DNA of 48,408 nucleotides. Origin: Pseudopontixanthobacter vadosimaris (GTDB lineage: Bacteria; Pseudomonadota; Alphaproteobacteria; Sphingomonadales; Sphingomonadaceae). Numbering within the stretch: the first letter of the stretch is position 1; each line of letters opens with the position of its first letter. The stretch spans positions 1 through 48,408 of the forward strand of contig NZ_JABASZ010000005.1 of the NCBI RefSeq assembly GCF_012979275.1, read 5' to 3'. This document shows, piece after piece, positions 27,375 to 36,000 of the stretch. The notes under the pieces were generated by a model, which saw nothing but the letters and a program-made list of their open reading frames with translations, was not told the origin of the DNA and did not search any database. The position numbers and the translations under genes are program-made.

Positions 27375-27959
27375 TCATATCCAGCTTCCTTCCAGGGCGC
27401 GGCGAACGGCGTCGCGCAGGACAGGAAGGACATCGGCCACGAACCAGGGGTTATGCCGCATCCAGATGGTGGAGCGCCAGGAAGGGTGCGGCAGCGGGAA
27501 ATATCCGGGCAGGAAATCGCCATAGTCCCTGACCCTGTCCAGCATCCTTCCCCGGCCAAGAACATGGTTCTGCGCATGGGAGCCGACCAGCAGGGTAAGG
27601 CGCGCCTGCGGCATCTGCGCCAGCAGGCCGTCGCGCCACAATTCCGCGCATTCCGGGCGCGGCGGAGCATCGCCGCCGCTCGCCTTGCCCGGGTAACAGA
27701 AGCCCATGGGCAGAATGGCCACTTTCGCCGCGTCGTAAAATTCCTTGTCGGTCACTCCCATCCACTCGCGCAGCCGGTCGCCCGATGCATCCGAGAACGG
27801 AACGCCCGAGGCATGCACCTTGCTGCCCGGTGCCTGACTGGCAACGATCAGGCGCGCCGTGGGCGAGACCTGCACCACCGGCCGGGGGTCGACCGGCAAC
27901 AGGCCCGCGCAGGCGCGGCAGGCGCGCACGGATGCAAGAAGTTCCTCGAATTCATTCAT
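27375..27959 (-). CDS. Uracil-DNA glycosylase family protein
   Basis: This 194-residue protein of the uracil-DNA glycosylase superfamily excises deaminated bases. Motif 1 is S41-Q-A-P-G45, and motif 2 is P-H158-P-S-W-R. Four cysteines, C14, C17, C88 and C104, are spaced like the [4Fe-4S] ligands of family 4 and 5 enzymes. Motif 1 departs from the G-E-A-P-G of family 4, so uracil may not be its only or main substrate. The ATG at 27959 has no good ribosome site; the frame extends upstream into the Gfo/Idh gene without likely starts. The gene lies 70 bases after the last gene of the glycan operon and is convergent with tetR; it is probably an unrelated housekeeping gene. Confidence 0.83.
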   Translation of the reverse strand: MNEFEELLASVRACRACAGLLPVDPRPVVQVSPTARLIVASQAPGSKVHASGVPFSDASGDRLREWMGVTDKEFYDAAKVAILPMGFCYPGKASGGDAPPRPECAELWRDGLLAQMPQARLTLLVGSHAQNHVLGRGRMLDRVRDYGDFLPGYFPLPHPSWRSTIWMRHNPWFVADVLPVLRDAVRRALEGSWI

Positions 27960-28029
27960 CTGCACCAGCGGTGGATCACGGTCCGTATCTCTGAAAGGAA
28001 GCCCCGAAAAACCCTGGCCTCCTTTTGCA

Positions 28030-29058
28030 TTATGCACCCGCACTGGCCCCGCATTCATCTGTGCGCGCCTGCCTTTCGCCGCGATAAATCCGGTCGATGA
28101 CATGGAAGACCTGCAGATGCCGTTCCCACTCGGGATCGAAGCGCGCTCCCTTGACGAGGCTTTCGGCGAAATGCGCTGCCTCGCGCCTGCCCCAATCGTC
28201 GGGCGGATCGCACAGAATTTCACGCGATGTGCCGGCTTGGGCCTGCGCTTTAAAATCGTAGAAGCTGCCATCCACATTGCGGAATGCCGTGCCGCCGTCC
28301 GTTCCGTGAAACGCGCCGCCGATCGATGCATCCTGCCCGGCGTGCAGATGCCAGGAACAGGTGATGGTGATCGTCCGCCCTCCGGCCACGTCGATCCGTG
28401 CGAGGGCGTAATCCTCCACCGCCGTGCCGCTGTTCGCCAGCGGCTGCCCTTTGGAGAACAGACGCCCTGACACGGTTTCGATCTCCGGCCAGTCAAGCCC
28501 CCAGAGCGCAAGATCGATCAGATGTACGCCGAGGTCGATGAGACAGCCGCCGCCGGACAGTTCCGCGTCGTAGAACCAAGGCTTGTCCGGACCATAGGCA
28601 TTATGGAAATGAAGATCGGCTGCGAAGATATGACCTAAAGTTCCGCTGCGGATACGCTGGACCATGGCCTGCGCGAAAGCGCTACGGCGATAGGACAAAT
28701 CGACAGCCAGCAGCCGGTCGGCCTGACGTGCAGCTTCGATCGCCCCCTTCGCTTCGGCAAGATTCCTGCCGAGCGGTTTCTGGCAGAACACCGCCATGCC
28801 CCGCTCTAGCGCCGCGACAGCCTGTTCGGCATGCAGGGCGCTGGGCGTGGCGATGGCCACGGCGTCGAGATCGCTTTCCAGCATCGCTTCGAAGGAAGGC
28901 AGCACCTTCGCCTCGGGAGCGATCCGGCGCGCTTCGGCCACGCATTCTTCGGATGGGTCGACCAGAGCCGCCGCCTCGACCAGGCCGGTATCCAGCATCG
29001 CCTGCATGCGGTGACGCCCGATCCATCCGGTGCCGAGAAACCCGATTCGCGGCCGCAT
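28030..29058 (-). CDS. Gfo/Idh/MocA-family NAD(P)-dependent oxidoreductase
   Basis: This 342-residue dehydrogenase starts with a Rossmann fold, G9-T-G-W-I-G14, followed by the family's Q93-K-P95 variant of the E-K-P motif, whose lysine acts in catalysis. The C-terminal half has G-G-G-C-L-I-D-L-G-V-H-L-I-D-L, with D and H positions typical of the family. It probably oxidises or reduces a hydroxyl of a cyclitol or sugar; inositol dehydrogenase is one family activity, and the neighbour makes inositol phosphate. It is the last gene of the leftward operon, 2 bases after the dehydrogenase stop. Substrate is inferred from context only. Confidence 0.87.
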   Translation of the reverse strand: MRPRIGFLGTGWIGRHRMQAMLDTGLVEAAALVDPSEECVAEARRIAPEAKVLPSFEAMLESDLDAVAIATPSALHAEQAVAALERGMAVFCQKPLGRNLAEAKGAIEAARQADRLLAVDLSYRRSAFAQAMVQRIRSGTLGHIFAADLHFHNAYGPDKPWFYDAELSGGGCLIDLGVHLIDLALWGLDWPEIETVSGRLFSKGQPLANSGTAVEDYALARIDVAGGRTITITCSWHLHAGQDASIGGAFHGTDGGTAFRNVDGSFYDFKAQAQAGTSREILCDPPDDWGRREAAHFAESLVKGARFDPEWERHLQVFHVIDRIYRGERQARTDECGASAGA

Positions 29059-29060
29059 GG

Positions 29061-30050
29061 TCAGTAGGTCACCAGCGCCTTGACGAAGCCTTCCGGCTTG
29101 TCGCGCGTGGCGTCCAGTGCTTCGCCCAGTTCACCAAGGCTGTAGGTATGCGTGTAAAGCCGCGCAGGATCGAAACGGCCCTGCGCCACGGCATCCACGG
29201 CTTCGCGCACGCCCTGCAACTGGACGGCCTCATCCCGCTCATGCGCATTGATGACGTCGATGCCTTTCCAGTTCCACATCTGCATATTCACCTGCCGCGG
29301 CCCGTCCTGGTGATAGCCGGCGATTACCAGCCTGCCGCCGAAGCCGACAAGTTCCCCCGCCAGGTCCAGCGGCCACTGCTTGCCCACACATTCCACCACG
29401 CGTTCGCACAGATCGTCCCCGGTCAGCGCCCTCACCTGTTCGATGATCGCGTAGTGGTCGTCCATGACGATGGTTTCCGCCGCGCCATAGTAGCGGGCGA
29501 GGTCGAGCGATTCCCGACGCCGTGAAATGGCGATGACCCGCGCCCCCGCCTTGCTGGCGAGATGGGTGACGACCGCCCCCAGGAAGCCAATGCCGATGAT
29601 GGCTACATTCTGTCCTGCCCTGATGTCGCTGCGGCGAAAGATGTTGAAGGCGCAGCCCAGCGGTTCGCCCGGAAACGGCTGCCCGTCCAGTTCAGACGGC
29701 AATTTCACCAGCCTGCCCGCTTCGGCAATGTCCCTTTCGGCATAGGAACGACCGGAAAGCGCCGCAACCCGGTCACCCTTGGCTATGCCGGTGACGCCGG
29801 GGCCAACTTCCTCGACCACGCCCCAGCCCTCGTGCCCCAGATCGCCGGGCGGGGTGGGATATTCCATCCATTCGGGGCCGTCCCAGGGGGGCACGTTGGA
29901 GGCGCAGACGCCGCATCCCTCCAGCCTGAGGCGCACCTCGCCCGCGCCGGGGCTGGGCACGGCAACATCGCGGATGGCGAATTGCCGCGGGCCGGTGAGC
30001 ACGGCCGCTTTCATCGTCTCGGGCATCATCTCGGGCATCGGCTTGGGCAT
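29061..30050 (-). CDS. Zinc-type medium-chain dehydrogenase/reductase
   Basis: This enzyme of about 329 residues belongs to the MDR superfamily. The GroES-like domain has C-G-V-C-A-S-N near residue 50 and G-H-E-G-W-G-V-V-E-E-V-G-P-G-V; the Rossmann domain has I-I-G-I-G-F-L-G. The usual C-G-x-C-x-x-D motif has N for D, and the four-cysteine structural zinc loop is missing, so it may carry only one zinc or none. The N-terminus has several in-frame ATGs (30050, 30038, 30029, 30026, 30014) within M-P-K-P-M-P-E-M-M-P-E-T-M-K-A-A-V; the true start is uncertain. It should oxidise a sugar or cyclitol alcohol in the pathway of this cluster. Confidence 0.82.
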   Translation of the reverse strand: MPKPMPEMMPETMKAAVLTGPRQFAIRDVAVPSPGAGEVRLRLEGCGVCASNVPPWDGPEWMEYPTPPGDLGHEGWGVVEEVGPGVTGIAKGDRVAALSGRSYAERDIAEAGRLVKLPSELDGQPFPGEPLGCAFNIFRRSDIRAGQNVAIIGIGFLGAVVTHLASKAGARVIAISRRRESLDLARYYGAAETIVMDDHYAIIEQVRALTGDDLCERVVECVGKQWPLDLAGELVGFGGRLVIAGYHQDGPRQVNMQMWNWKGIDVINAHERDEAVQLQGVREAVDAVAQGRFDPARLYTHTYSLGELGEALDATRDKPEGFVKALVTY

Positions 30051-30066
30051 CGTCTCGGACACAGGG

Positions 30067-31173
30067 TCAGCTCTCTTCAATAAAATCTTCGAGCGCCGCC
30101 CAGGCCGCATCGTCGGTCATCTGTTCCGGCGGATGCTTGCAGAAATAGGCGGCGGCGGGGAGGATCGGGCCGCCCAGGCCCCGGTCGCCGGCCAGCTTGG
30201 CGCAGCGGATCATGTCGATCGCCACCCCCGCCGAATTGGGGCTGTCCTCCACCGACAGGCGCATTTCCAGGTTCATGGGAACGCCGCCGAACAGCTGCCC
30301 CTCCATGCGCAGGAAGCAGACCTTGTTGTCATTCTGCCAGGCGACGTAATCCGATGGCCCGACATGGATGTTCTCATCCGCCATGCGCGTTGCGGCGACC
30401 GACTGGACGGCCTCGGTCTTGGAGATCTTCTTCGAGGCGAGCCGCTTGCGTTCCAGCATGTTGAGGAAGTCGGTATTGCCGCCGGTGTTCAGCTGATAGG
30501 TGCGGTCCAGCTTCACCCCGCGCTTGCGGAACAGGTCGGTCAGCACCCGGTGGACGATGGTCGCGCCCAGTTGCGCCTTGATATCGTCGCCGATGATCGG
30601 CACGCCCGCCTTGCGGAAACGGTCCGCCCATGCCGGATCGCTGGCGATGAAGACCGGGATGTTGTTGACGAAGGCCACGCCGGCTTCCAGCGCGCATTCG
30701 GCATAGAATTCGCTGGCTTCCTGCGACCCGACGGGCAGATAGTTCATCAGCACATCGGCCTCGCTCTCGCGCAATGCGGCGACGACCGCGTCCTTGTCGG
30801 CCTGCGCCTGATCGGCCACGCTGAAGCTGCGGTCTTCGGGATAGGCGGCCATATGTTCGGCCACGCCGTCGAGAACGCGCCCCATGCGGACCTTTGCGCC
30901 CGTATTCTCCACCGTTTCGCAGAACACGGTGGTGCAGTTCGGCGCTTCGAAGATCGCCTCGGAAATATCGCGCCCGACCTTGCGGCGGTCCACGTCCCAT
31001 GCGGCGACGAAGCGGATGTCGCCGGGAGCATAGCCGCCGATATCATGATGCATCAGGCCGGTCAGATCATTGGTGCCGGCACGGTAATGCGACACGCCCT
31101 GCACCAGCGAACTGGCGCAATTGCCGACTCCCACGAGCGCGACATTGATGGTCTTCGGGCTGGTGGTCAGCAT
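30067..31173 (-). CDS. myo-Inositol-1(3)-phosphate synthase
   Basis: This 368-residue enzyme makes inositol-3-phosphate from glucose-6-phosphate with NAD. It starts with the NAD fold G-V-G-N-C-A-S-S-L and contains G-D-D-I-K, L-N-T-G-G-N-T-D-F, and S-V-E-D-S-P-N-S-A-G-V-A-I-D-M, all marks of the family. It is the short form without the long eukaryotic insertions, close to actinobacterial enzymes. ATG 31173 has GGAAGGA upstream. Few alphaproteobacteria need free inositol, so its place in a sugar-transfer locus suggests an inositol-containing or inositol-derived product. Confidence 0.94.
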   Translation of the reverse strand: MLTTSPKTINVALVGVGNCASSLVQGVSHYRAGTNDLTGLMHHDIGGYAPGDIRFVAAWDVDRRKVGRDISEAIFEAPNCTTVFCETVENTGAKVRMGRVLDGVAEHMAAYPEDRSFSVADQAQADKDAVVAALRESEADVLMNYLPVGSQEASEFYAECALEAGVAFVNNIPVFIASDPAWADRFRKAGVPIIGDDIKAQLGATIVHRVLTDLFRKRGVKLDRTYQLNTGGNTDFLNMLERKRLASKKISKTEAVQSVAATRMADENIHVGPSDYVAWQNDNKVCFLRMEGQLFGGVPMNLEMRLSVEDSPNSAGVAIDMIRCAKLAGDRGLGGPILPAAAYFCKHPPEQMTDDAAWAALEDFIEES

Positions 31174-31195
31174 CCAAGCGTCCTTCCTGTATTCG

Positions 31196-32113
31196 TCATG
31201 CGCGCGACTTCACCGCAGTGGAGGCAGGGGCATAGCGCTCCACCGCCCAGGCACAGAAATCGGCGAATTGCTGCGGGTCTTTCGCGCAGCTGGTGTGATG
31301 CGCCTCCACACCGAGGTGTTCGGGCGTGAAGCAGAAGGTGACCAGCACCTCGAAATCGGACAGCGCTTCCATCTGCCGGTCGAACCATTCGGTCGCGCCG
31401 GGGCGGAAGCTGTCGGCCCATGACAGGCCGGTCCGCAGCTTCTTCACGCCGAGATCCTTCATCCATTTCACCGCCTCGTCAAGGCGGGGATCGTGGAAGT
31501 GGAACCACTGCATCAGGCCCATGTCGCCGGCATGTTTCGCATAATGGTCGAGAGCGGGCTTGGGCGAACCATCCTCGCGGATCAGGCCCATGTAGAAATG
31601 GCGGAAATAGCTGGATCCCTCCGCCTCGCGGTGCCGGGTTTCGGCGCCCCAGCTCTGCGGCAGGTCGAACAGCGAATACCAGTAGATGTTGGGCACCAGC
31701 CCGACCAGCAGTTCAGCCGTCTTGTCAACGCCGAAAGCCTGCACCTCCTCCGCGCCGAAGCTGCCGACACCCACCTCGGTCGCCCAGATCGGCTTGTCCG
31801 GCACGACGGCCTTTATCTCAGCGATCTTGTCGGGCCAGGCGTGGATCGGCCACAGGTTCCAGTCGATGGGGAAGCCGTGCACCGCGACGACATCCACTTC
31901 GTCCAGCGCACCATGGCCGCGCATCCTTTCAACCCAATGCGGGTCGATGGGCGACATTCCGCCAAGAACGCGCGTCAGGTCAGGGTTCACATCCGCGATC
32001 GCCTTGCCGGTGCGGATCACCGTATCGGCATAGATCGACCAGTCGGGGTCGAGCTCCGGGTTCCAGTGCGACTTGTTGTTCGGTTCGTTCCAGATCATCG
32101 CCCCTTCGATCAT
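31196..32113 (-). CDS. Clan-A glycoside hydrolase-like protein, apparently circularly permuted
   Basis: This 305-residue protein starts M-I-E-G-A-M-I-W-N-E10-P-N-N, the acid/base motif of strand 4 of clan-A TIM barrels, within a dozen residues of the N-terminus. The likely nucleophile is E113 in W-A-T-E-V-G. After residue 198 comes a segment that looks like barrel strands 1-3: F-H-F-H-D-P-R-L-D-E-A, then L-R-T-G-L-S-W-A-D, then L-V-T-F-C-F-T-P-E-H, ending F-A-D-F-C-A-W-A-V-E-R-Y-A-P. In GH39-like proteins this precedes the W-N-E-P motif, so the order is rotated. No signal peptide, so it acts in the cytoplasm on an intermediate or as a transglycosidase. It overlaps the methyltransferase stop by four bases (ATGA). 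Confidence 0.82.
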   Translation of the reverse strand: MIEGAMIWNEPNNKSHWNPELDPDWSIYADTVIRTGKAIADVNPDLTRVLGGMSPIDPHWVERMRGHGALDEVDVVAVHGFPIDWNLWPIHAWPDKIAEIKAVVPDKPIWATEVGVGSFGAEEVQAFGVDKTAELLVGLVPNIYWYSLFDLPQSWGAETRHREAEGSSYFRHFYMGLIREDGSPKPALDHYAKHAGDMGLMQWFHFHDPRLDEAVKWMKDLGVKKLRTGLSWADSFRPGATEWFDRQMEALSDFEVLVTFCFTPEHLGVEAHHTSCAKDPQQFADFCAWAVERYAPASTAVKSRA

Positions 32114-32928
32114 GCGGATTTCCCTTTTGCCGGATAGACTGCCGCCGGCCCGAGATCGCCGTAGGGAACGGGCGCGGTGCGGCAGAGATAGACCTCGGAT
32201 TCCGGCTGCGCCTCGATGGTGAAGCCCGCCGCACGGAGCATCGCCTGGCTACAGGCGGCATTCGGCGCCCACCAGTTCGTCCAGTCATGCGCATATTTGC
32301 GTTCGATGAAATGCATCTTCGGATAGGCCGGATCGTCGAACATCTCCGGCGGATCGAAGGTGCCGGGTTTGTGGAAGGGATAATCTTCGGGCACGTCCAT
32401 GACAGCGTCGCTGCCCTGCTGCATCGTCTGGAACAGCATCAGATCGCCCGCGACATGCTCGCGGATCAAATCCAGCGCCAGCAAGGGGTGCCGCAGATGG
32501 TAAAGCACGCCCATGAAGATCACGAGGTCGAACTTCTCGCCCAGTGCAGCCACATCATAGACGGAATGGTTGCGATATTCGATATCGGCGAACCCCAGCG
32601 TTTTCGAGGCGAGCCGCGCCTGATCGAGATAGCGGTCGTCGCTGTCGATACCCAGCACCCGCCCGGCCCCGCGCTTCTTCATCTCGATAGAATAGAAGCC
32701 TGCATTGCAGCCGATGTCGAGCACCGAACCGCCCTTCAGGTCAGTCGGTAACGCATCGGCGAAGCGGCGGTACTTGAACGCGGGATAGTCGCCCAGGAAA
32801 TGATCGGGAGCGGTACGGATTCCATGCCCCAGGTCGAGGTTCTGGAACCAGGGCGACAGTGCCTCCACTTCGGCCCGCAAGGCCTGTTCGGCGTCCCCGC
32901 TCAGCGCCTGGCCGATATTCGTCTTCAT
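32110..32928 (-). CDS. CmoB-like SAM methyltransferase (TIGR04290-like)
   Basis: This 272-residue SAM-dependent methyltransferase has the motif I V-L-D-I-G-C-N-A-G-F-Y-S (69-80) and the acidic motif G-I-D-S-D-D, followed by V-I-F-M-G-V-L-Y-H-L-R-H-P-L, shared with CmoB. The N-terminal W-F-Q-N-L-D-L-G-H-G-I-R-T resembles the CmoB substrate loop. I believe it belongs to the small TIGR04290 family (Rta_06860), tied to glycan loci, rather than to tRNA modification. ATG 32928 has GAGGT six bases upstream and overlaps the phosphatase stop (ATGA). It probably methylates, or carboxymethylates, a sugar or cyclitol. Confidence 0.82.
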   Translation of the reverse strand: MKTNIGQALSGDAEQALRAEVEALSPWFQNLDLGHGIRTAPDHFLGDYPAFKYRRFADALPTDLKGGSVLDIGCNAGFYSIEMKKRGAGRVLGIDSDDRYLDQARLASKTLGFADIEYRNHSVYDVAALGEKFDLVIFMGVLYHLRHPLLALDLIREHVAGDLMLFQTMQQGSDAVMDVPEDYPFHKPGTFDPPEMFDDPAYPKMHFIERKYAHDWTNWWAPNAACSQAMLRAAGFTIEAQPESEVYLCRTAPVPYGDLGPAAVYPAKGKSA

Positions 32929-33503
32929 GCAAACCTCTCGTTCAATCCCGTCAGCCTTGCGCCCCATTCACCGGCCTCCACGCGCGTCACCGATGCCGGG
33001 TCCACGTCGAAACGCAACAAATTATCGAGCGTCAGCCCGAGAATGGCGGCTACAAGAGCACGGACGATGTCGCAATGGGTGACCATCACCAATGTTTTTC
33101 CACGGAAATCTTCGGCCACCGCCCGGAAATGTGCATAGGCCCTGTCCTGCGCCGCCTTCATGCTCTCGCCCGATGGCGCGCTGGCCTGCGACCGGTGCGT
33201 GTTCCAGAATTCCCATTCGGGATCGCCGTCCAGGGCCTTGAATTCGCGGCCTGTCCAGTCGCCGAAATCCAATTCCTGCAGCGCGTCCACGGTCTCGACG
33301 TGCAGGCCGCAGGCATTCGCGATGGCTGCCGCCGTCTGCTGCGCGCGAAGGACGGGGCTGGACTGAACCGCATCGGGCGCTTCGGCGGCGATGCCGCGGG
33401 CCAGCGCCTGCGCCTGCGCCTGTCCATCAGCGGTCAGGGGAAGGTCCGGCAGACGTCCTGAAAGCCTGCTGCCGATATCCCCATGCGACGCATGTCTGAC
33501 CAT
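32925..33503 (-). CDS. Histidine phosphatase family protein
   Basis: This 192-residue protein is of the phosphoglycerate-mutase-like phosphatase superfamily: M-V-R-H-A at the start with the phosphate-accepting His, R-A-Q-Q-T-A-A-A-I, E-L-D-F-G-D-W-T-G, and V-M-V-T-H-C-D-I-V-R near residue 145. The family dephosphorylates sugars and small phosphoesters. In this operon, inositol-phosphate from the synthase is a plausible substrate. The ATG at 33503 has no visible ribosome site, and eight codons upstream (I-I-D-S-A-T-I-L) read like a family N-terminus, so the real start may be a rare codon further upstream. It is the first gene of the leftward operon. Confidence 0.85.
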   Translation of the reverse strand: MVRHASHGDIGSRLSGRLPDLPLTADGQAQAQALARGIAAEAPDAVQSSPVLRAQQTAAAIANACGLHVETVDALQELDFGDWTGREFKALDGDPEWEFWNTHRSQASAPSGESMKAAQDRAYAHFRAVAEDFRGKTLVMVTHCDIVRALVAAILGLTLDNLLRFDVDPASVTRVEAGEWGARLTGLNERFA

Positions 33504-33805
33504 GAGGATCGTTGCACTGTCGATGATGAATTTTCCCCCGCTTTCCGCCGCTTCGATGGAGCTGGCGAAACCCTGCAGCTACAAAGCTCGGGCGCCAGTA
33601 TCGTTCCATCTTCCGTCGCCCACGCGAGAAAGGGCCCGCGCGAGAGAGGGTATGGAACTTAGATGATGTTCATGCATTGAAATGTCCACTCACTTGCGGC
33701 TACGATCCGGCACGGGCGATGCGTAGCCTTACCAATTGTTTATAATGTCCAGAACCGCCAGGCAAAATCTTGCGCCGGGGCGGATGGGAAAAAAGGGGGG
33801 TCTGG
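33504..33805. promoter_or_regulatory. Divergent promoter region of the glycan cluster
   Basis: This 302-base stretch separates the two operons and holds no gene. A perfect -10 TATAAT stands at 33741-33746 facing right, with only a weak -35 (GATGCG, 17 bases upstream), so an activator may be needed. The sequence AATGTCCA occurs twice, at 33681 and 33744, the second overlapping the -10 box, and may bind a regulator. A leader of about 50 bases runs to the first epimerase. I see no clear promoter for the leftward operon. Confidence 0.5.
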
Positions 33806-34921
33806 ATGACCGAACACGTGCTTGTCACTGGTGGCGCAGGATTTATCGGCAGATCGGTCTGCCGCGAATTGCTAGAACGCGGCAACAGGGTGCGTGTGCT
33901 CGACAGCCTGATCGACCAGGTTCACGGCGGCGCGGGGCGGCCGCAGGATCTTCCCGCAGATGTCGAATTGATCGAAGCCGATGTCCGCGATGGCGATGCC
34001 GTTTCCGCTGCACTGGGCGGGATCGACAGCGTCATCCACCTGGCGGCAGAGGTCGGCGTGGGGCAATCGATGTATGAGGTGGAACGCTACACCTCCACCA
34101 ATGATGTCGGCACCGCAGTCCTGTTCGAGAAGCTGATCGCGCAGCCGGTGCGGCGCGTGGTCACGGCATCTTCCATGAGCATCTATGGCGAAGGGCTATA
34201 TCAGACCGCCGATGGCGAAATCGTGCAGGACGCGCAGCGCAGCGCCCTGCGTGACGGGCTGGCGAACTGGGAACCGAAGGATGCCGAAGGGCGGCCGCTG
34301 ACGCCGTTGCCCACGCCCGAATGGAAGCAGCCCAGCCTCTCCTCCATCTACGCGCTCAACAAATATGTGCAGGAACGCACGACACATATCATGGCTGCGC
34401 CTTACGGCATGGAAGGGGTCTGCCTGCGGCTGTTCAACGTCTATGGGCCGGGTCAGGCGCTGTCCAATCCCTATACCGGCGTGCTGGCGATCTTCGCCTC
34501 GCGCCTGCTGAACGGACAGCCGCCGATGATCTTCGAGGACGGGGGGCAGCGGCGCGATTTCGTGCAGGTGCGCGACGTGGCCCGCGCCTTTGCCGAGGCC
34601 CTGGTCCATCCCGATGCCGCCGGCGGCACGTTCAATGTCGGTTCCGGCCAGCACCGTTCTGTAAACGATGTAGCCACCGAACTCGCCCGCGCCATGGGGC
34701 GGGAGGATATCGCGCCCGAGATCGTCGGCAAGGCGCGCACCGGCGACATCCGTCATTGCTATTGCGACCCGCGCCTCGCGCGCGACAGGCTCGGCTTCGA
34801 AGCGCAGGAGGATTTCCAGGAAGGGCTGGCCGATCTCGCCGAATGGGTATCGCGGCAGGAGGCCGACGACCGGGTGGGCAAGGCCCGCAGCGAGCTGGAA
34901 GCGCACGGATTGGTGGCATGA
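33806..34921 (+). CDS. NAD-dependent epimerase/dehydratase, first SDR
   Basis: This 371-residue extended SDR starts with V-T-G-G-A-G-F-I-G (8-15), has a possible catalytic serine at 122-123 (A-S-S-M-S-I-Y-G), and the Y182-x3-K186 pair (Y-A-L-N-K). The stretch R-L-F-N-V-Y-G-P-G-Q-A-L-S-N-P-Y-T-G is typical of NDP-sugar epimerases, such as those forming NDP-galactose or NDP-xylose relatives. An inserted region near residues 135-178 is longer than in GalE. ATG 33806 has a GGGGGG site five bases upstream. It opens the rightward operon and overlaps the next gene (ATGA). Confidence 0.88.
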   Translation: MTEHVLVTGGAGFIGRSVCRELLERGNRVRVLDSLIDQVHGGAGRPQDLPADVELIEADVRDGDAVSAALGGIDSVIHLAAEVGVGQSMYEVERYTSTNDVGTAVLFEKLIAQPVRRVVTASSMSIYGEGLYQTADGEIVQDAQRSALRDGLANWEPKDAEGRPLTPLPTPEWKQPSLSSIYALNKYVQERTTHIMAAPYGMEGVCLRLFNVYGPGQALSNPYTGVLAIFASRLLNGQPPMIFEDGGQRRDFVQVRDVARAFAEALVHPDAAGGTFNVGSGQHRSVNDVATELARAMGREDIAPEIVGKARTGDIRHCYCDPRLARDRLGFEAQEDFQEGLADLAEWVSRQEADDRVGKARSELEAHGLVA

Positions 34922-36000
34922 GGGCGGTTTCGGACAAGCCGGTGCTGGTAACCGGCGGCGCCGGCTTCATCGGATCGAACCTTGCCGACCGGCTGGCGGC
35001 GCAGGGGCGCAAGGTCCGCATTTTCGATGCATTGTCGCGCGATGGCGTGGAACGGAACCTGGAATGGCTCACGAACCGACACGGCGATCTCATCGAAGTC
35101 GAGATAGCCGATCTTCGCGACGAACAGCGCCTTCGCTCCGCCGTGCGCGGCAGTGAAGGCATTTTCCATTTCGCCGCGCAGGTCGCAGTGACGACCAGCA
35201 TGACGGACCCGGTGCTTGATTTCGAAGTGAACATCGCCAGCACCTTCCGCCTGCTCGAAGCGGTGCGCGAACTCACCCCGCAGGCGCCGGTGATCTTCGC
35301 GTCCACCAACAAGGTCTATGGCGATCTGGAGGACATCGCCTTCCAGACGACCGAACGCGGTTGCCATCCGGCAGACGCCGACCTCGCGCGCGACGGCGTG
35401 TCGGAAAGCCGGCCGCTCGATTTCCATACGCCCTACGGATGCTCCAAGGGCGCGGCCGACCAATATGTCCTCGATTACGCGCGTAGCTACGGCCTGCGAG
35501 CCGCCGTCCTGCGGATGAGCTGCATCTATGGCCAGCGCCAGCTCGGCACCGAAGACCAGGGATGGGTAGCGCATTTCCTGATCCGCGCCCTCAAGGGCGA
35601 AACGATCACCCTGTTCGGCGATGGCGAACAGGTCCGCGATATCTGCGACGTGGCGGATACCTGCGATGCCTATTTGGCAGCCTATGACAGGATCGATGCC
35701 ATTTCGGGGCGGGCCTTCAACTGGGGCGGCGGGCCGGACAATGCCATCAGCCTGCTTTCATTGCTGAAGGAGATCGGCACGATCACCGGCGAGATGCCGA
35801 AGATCGCCTTCGCCGAATCGCGTCCCGGCGACCAGCGCTGGTTCGTGGCCGATACATCCGCGGCCGACAGGGCGCTGGGGCTGAACCCGCGCAAGCCATG
35901 GAAACAGGGCGTCCGCGACCTTTCGCAATGGCTGATGGAGAACCGGACGCCGGCCGAGGAGGAACGCATCGTTGCTCCTCGGCAGGTGGCTGTTCTGTGA
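34918..36000 (+). CDS. NAD-dependent epimerase, CDP-paratose 2-epimerase-like
   Basis: This 360-residue SDR has V-T-G-G-A-G-F-I-G-S (11-20), D-A-L-S-R-D-G-V-E-R-N-L-E-W-L, S-T-N-K-V-Y-G, and the Y173-x3-K177 catalytic pair in T-P-Y-G-C-S-K-G-A-A-D-Q. The R-D-G-V-E-R-N-L motif and the S-T-N-K-V-Y-G phrase are close to CDP-tyvelose/paratose 2-epimerases, which invert C2. It overlaps the first epimerase (ATGA) and the GT4 gene (GTGA). Together the two SDRs may make an unusual NDP-sugar donor for the glycosyltransferases downstream; the exact sugar is not known. Confidence 0.87.
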   Translation: MRAVSDKPVLVTGGAGFIGSNLADRLAAQGRKVRIFDALSRDGVERNLEWLTNRHGDLIEVEIADLRDEQRLRSAVRGSEGIFHFAAQVAVTTSMTDPVLDFEVNIASTFRLLEAVRELTPQAPVIFASTNKVYGDLEDIAFQTTERGCHPADADLARDGVSESRPLDFHTPYGCSKGAADQYVLDYARSYGLRAAVLRMSCIYGQRQLGTEDQGWVAHFLIRALKGETITLFGDGEQVRDICDVADTCDAYLAAYDRIDAISGRAFNWGGGPDNAISLLSLLKEIGTITGEMPKIAFAESRPGDQRWFVADTSAADRALGLNPRKPWKQGVRDLSQWLMENRTPAEEERIVAPRQVAVL

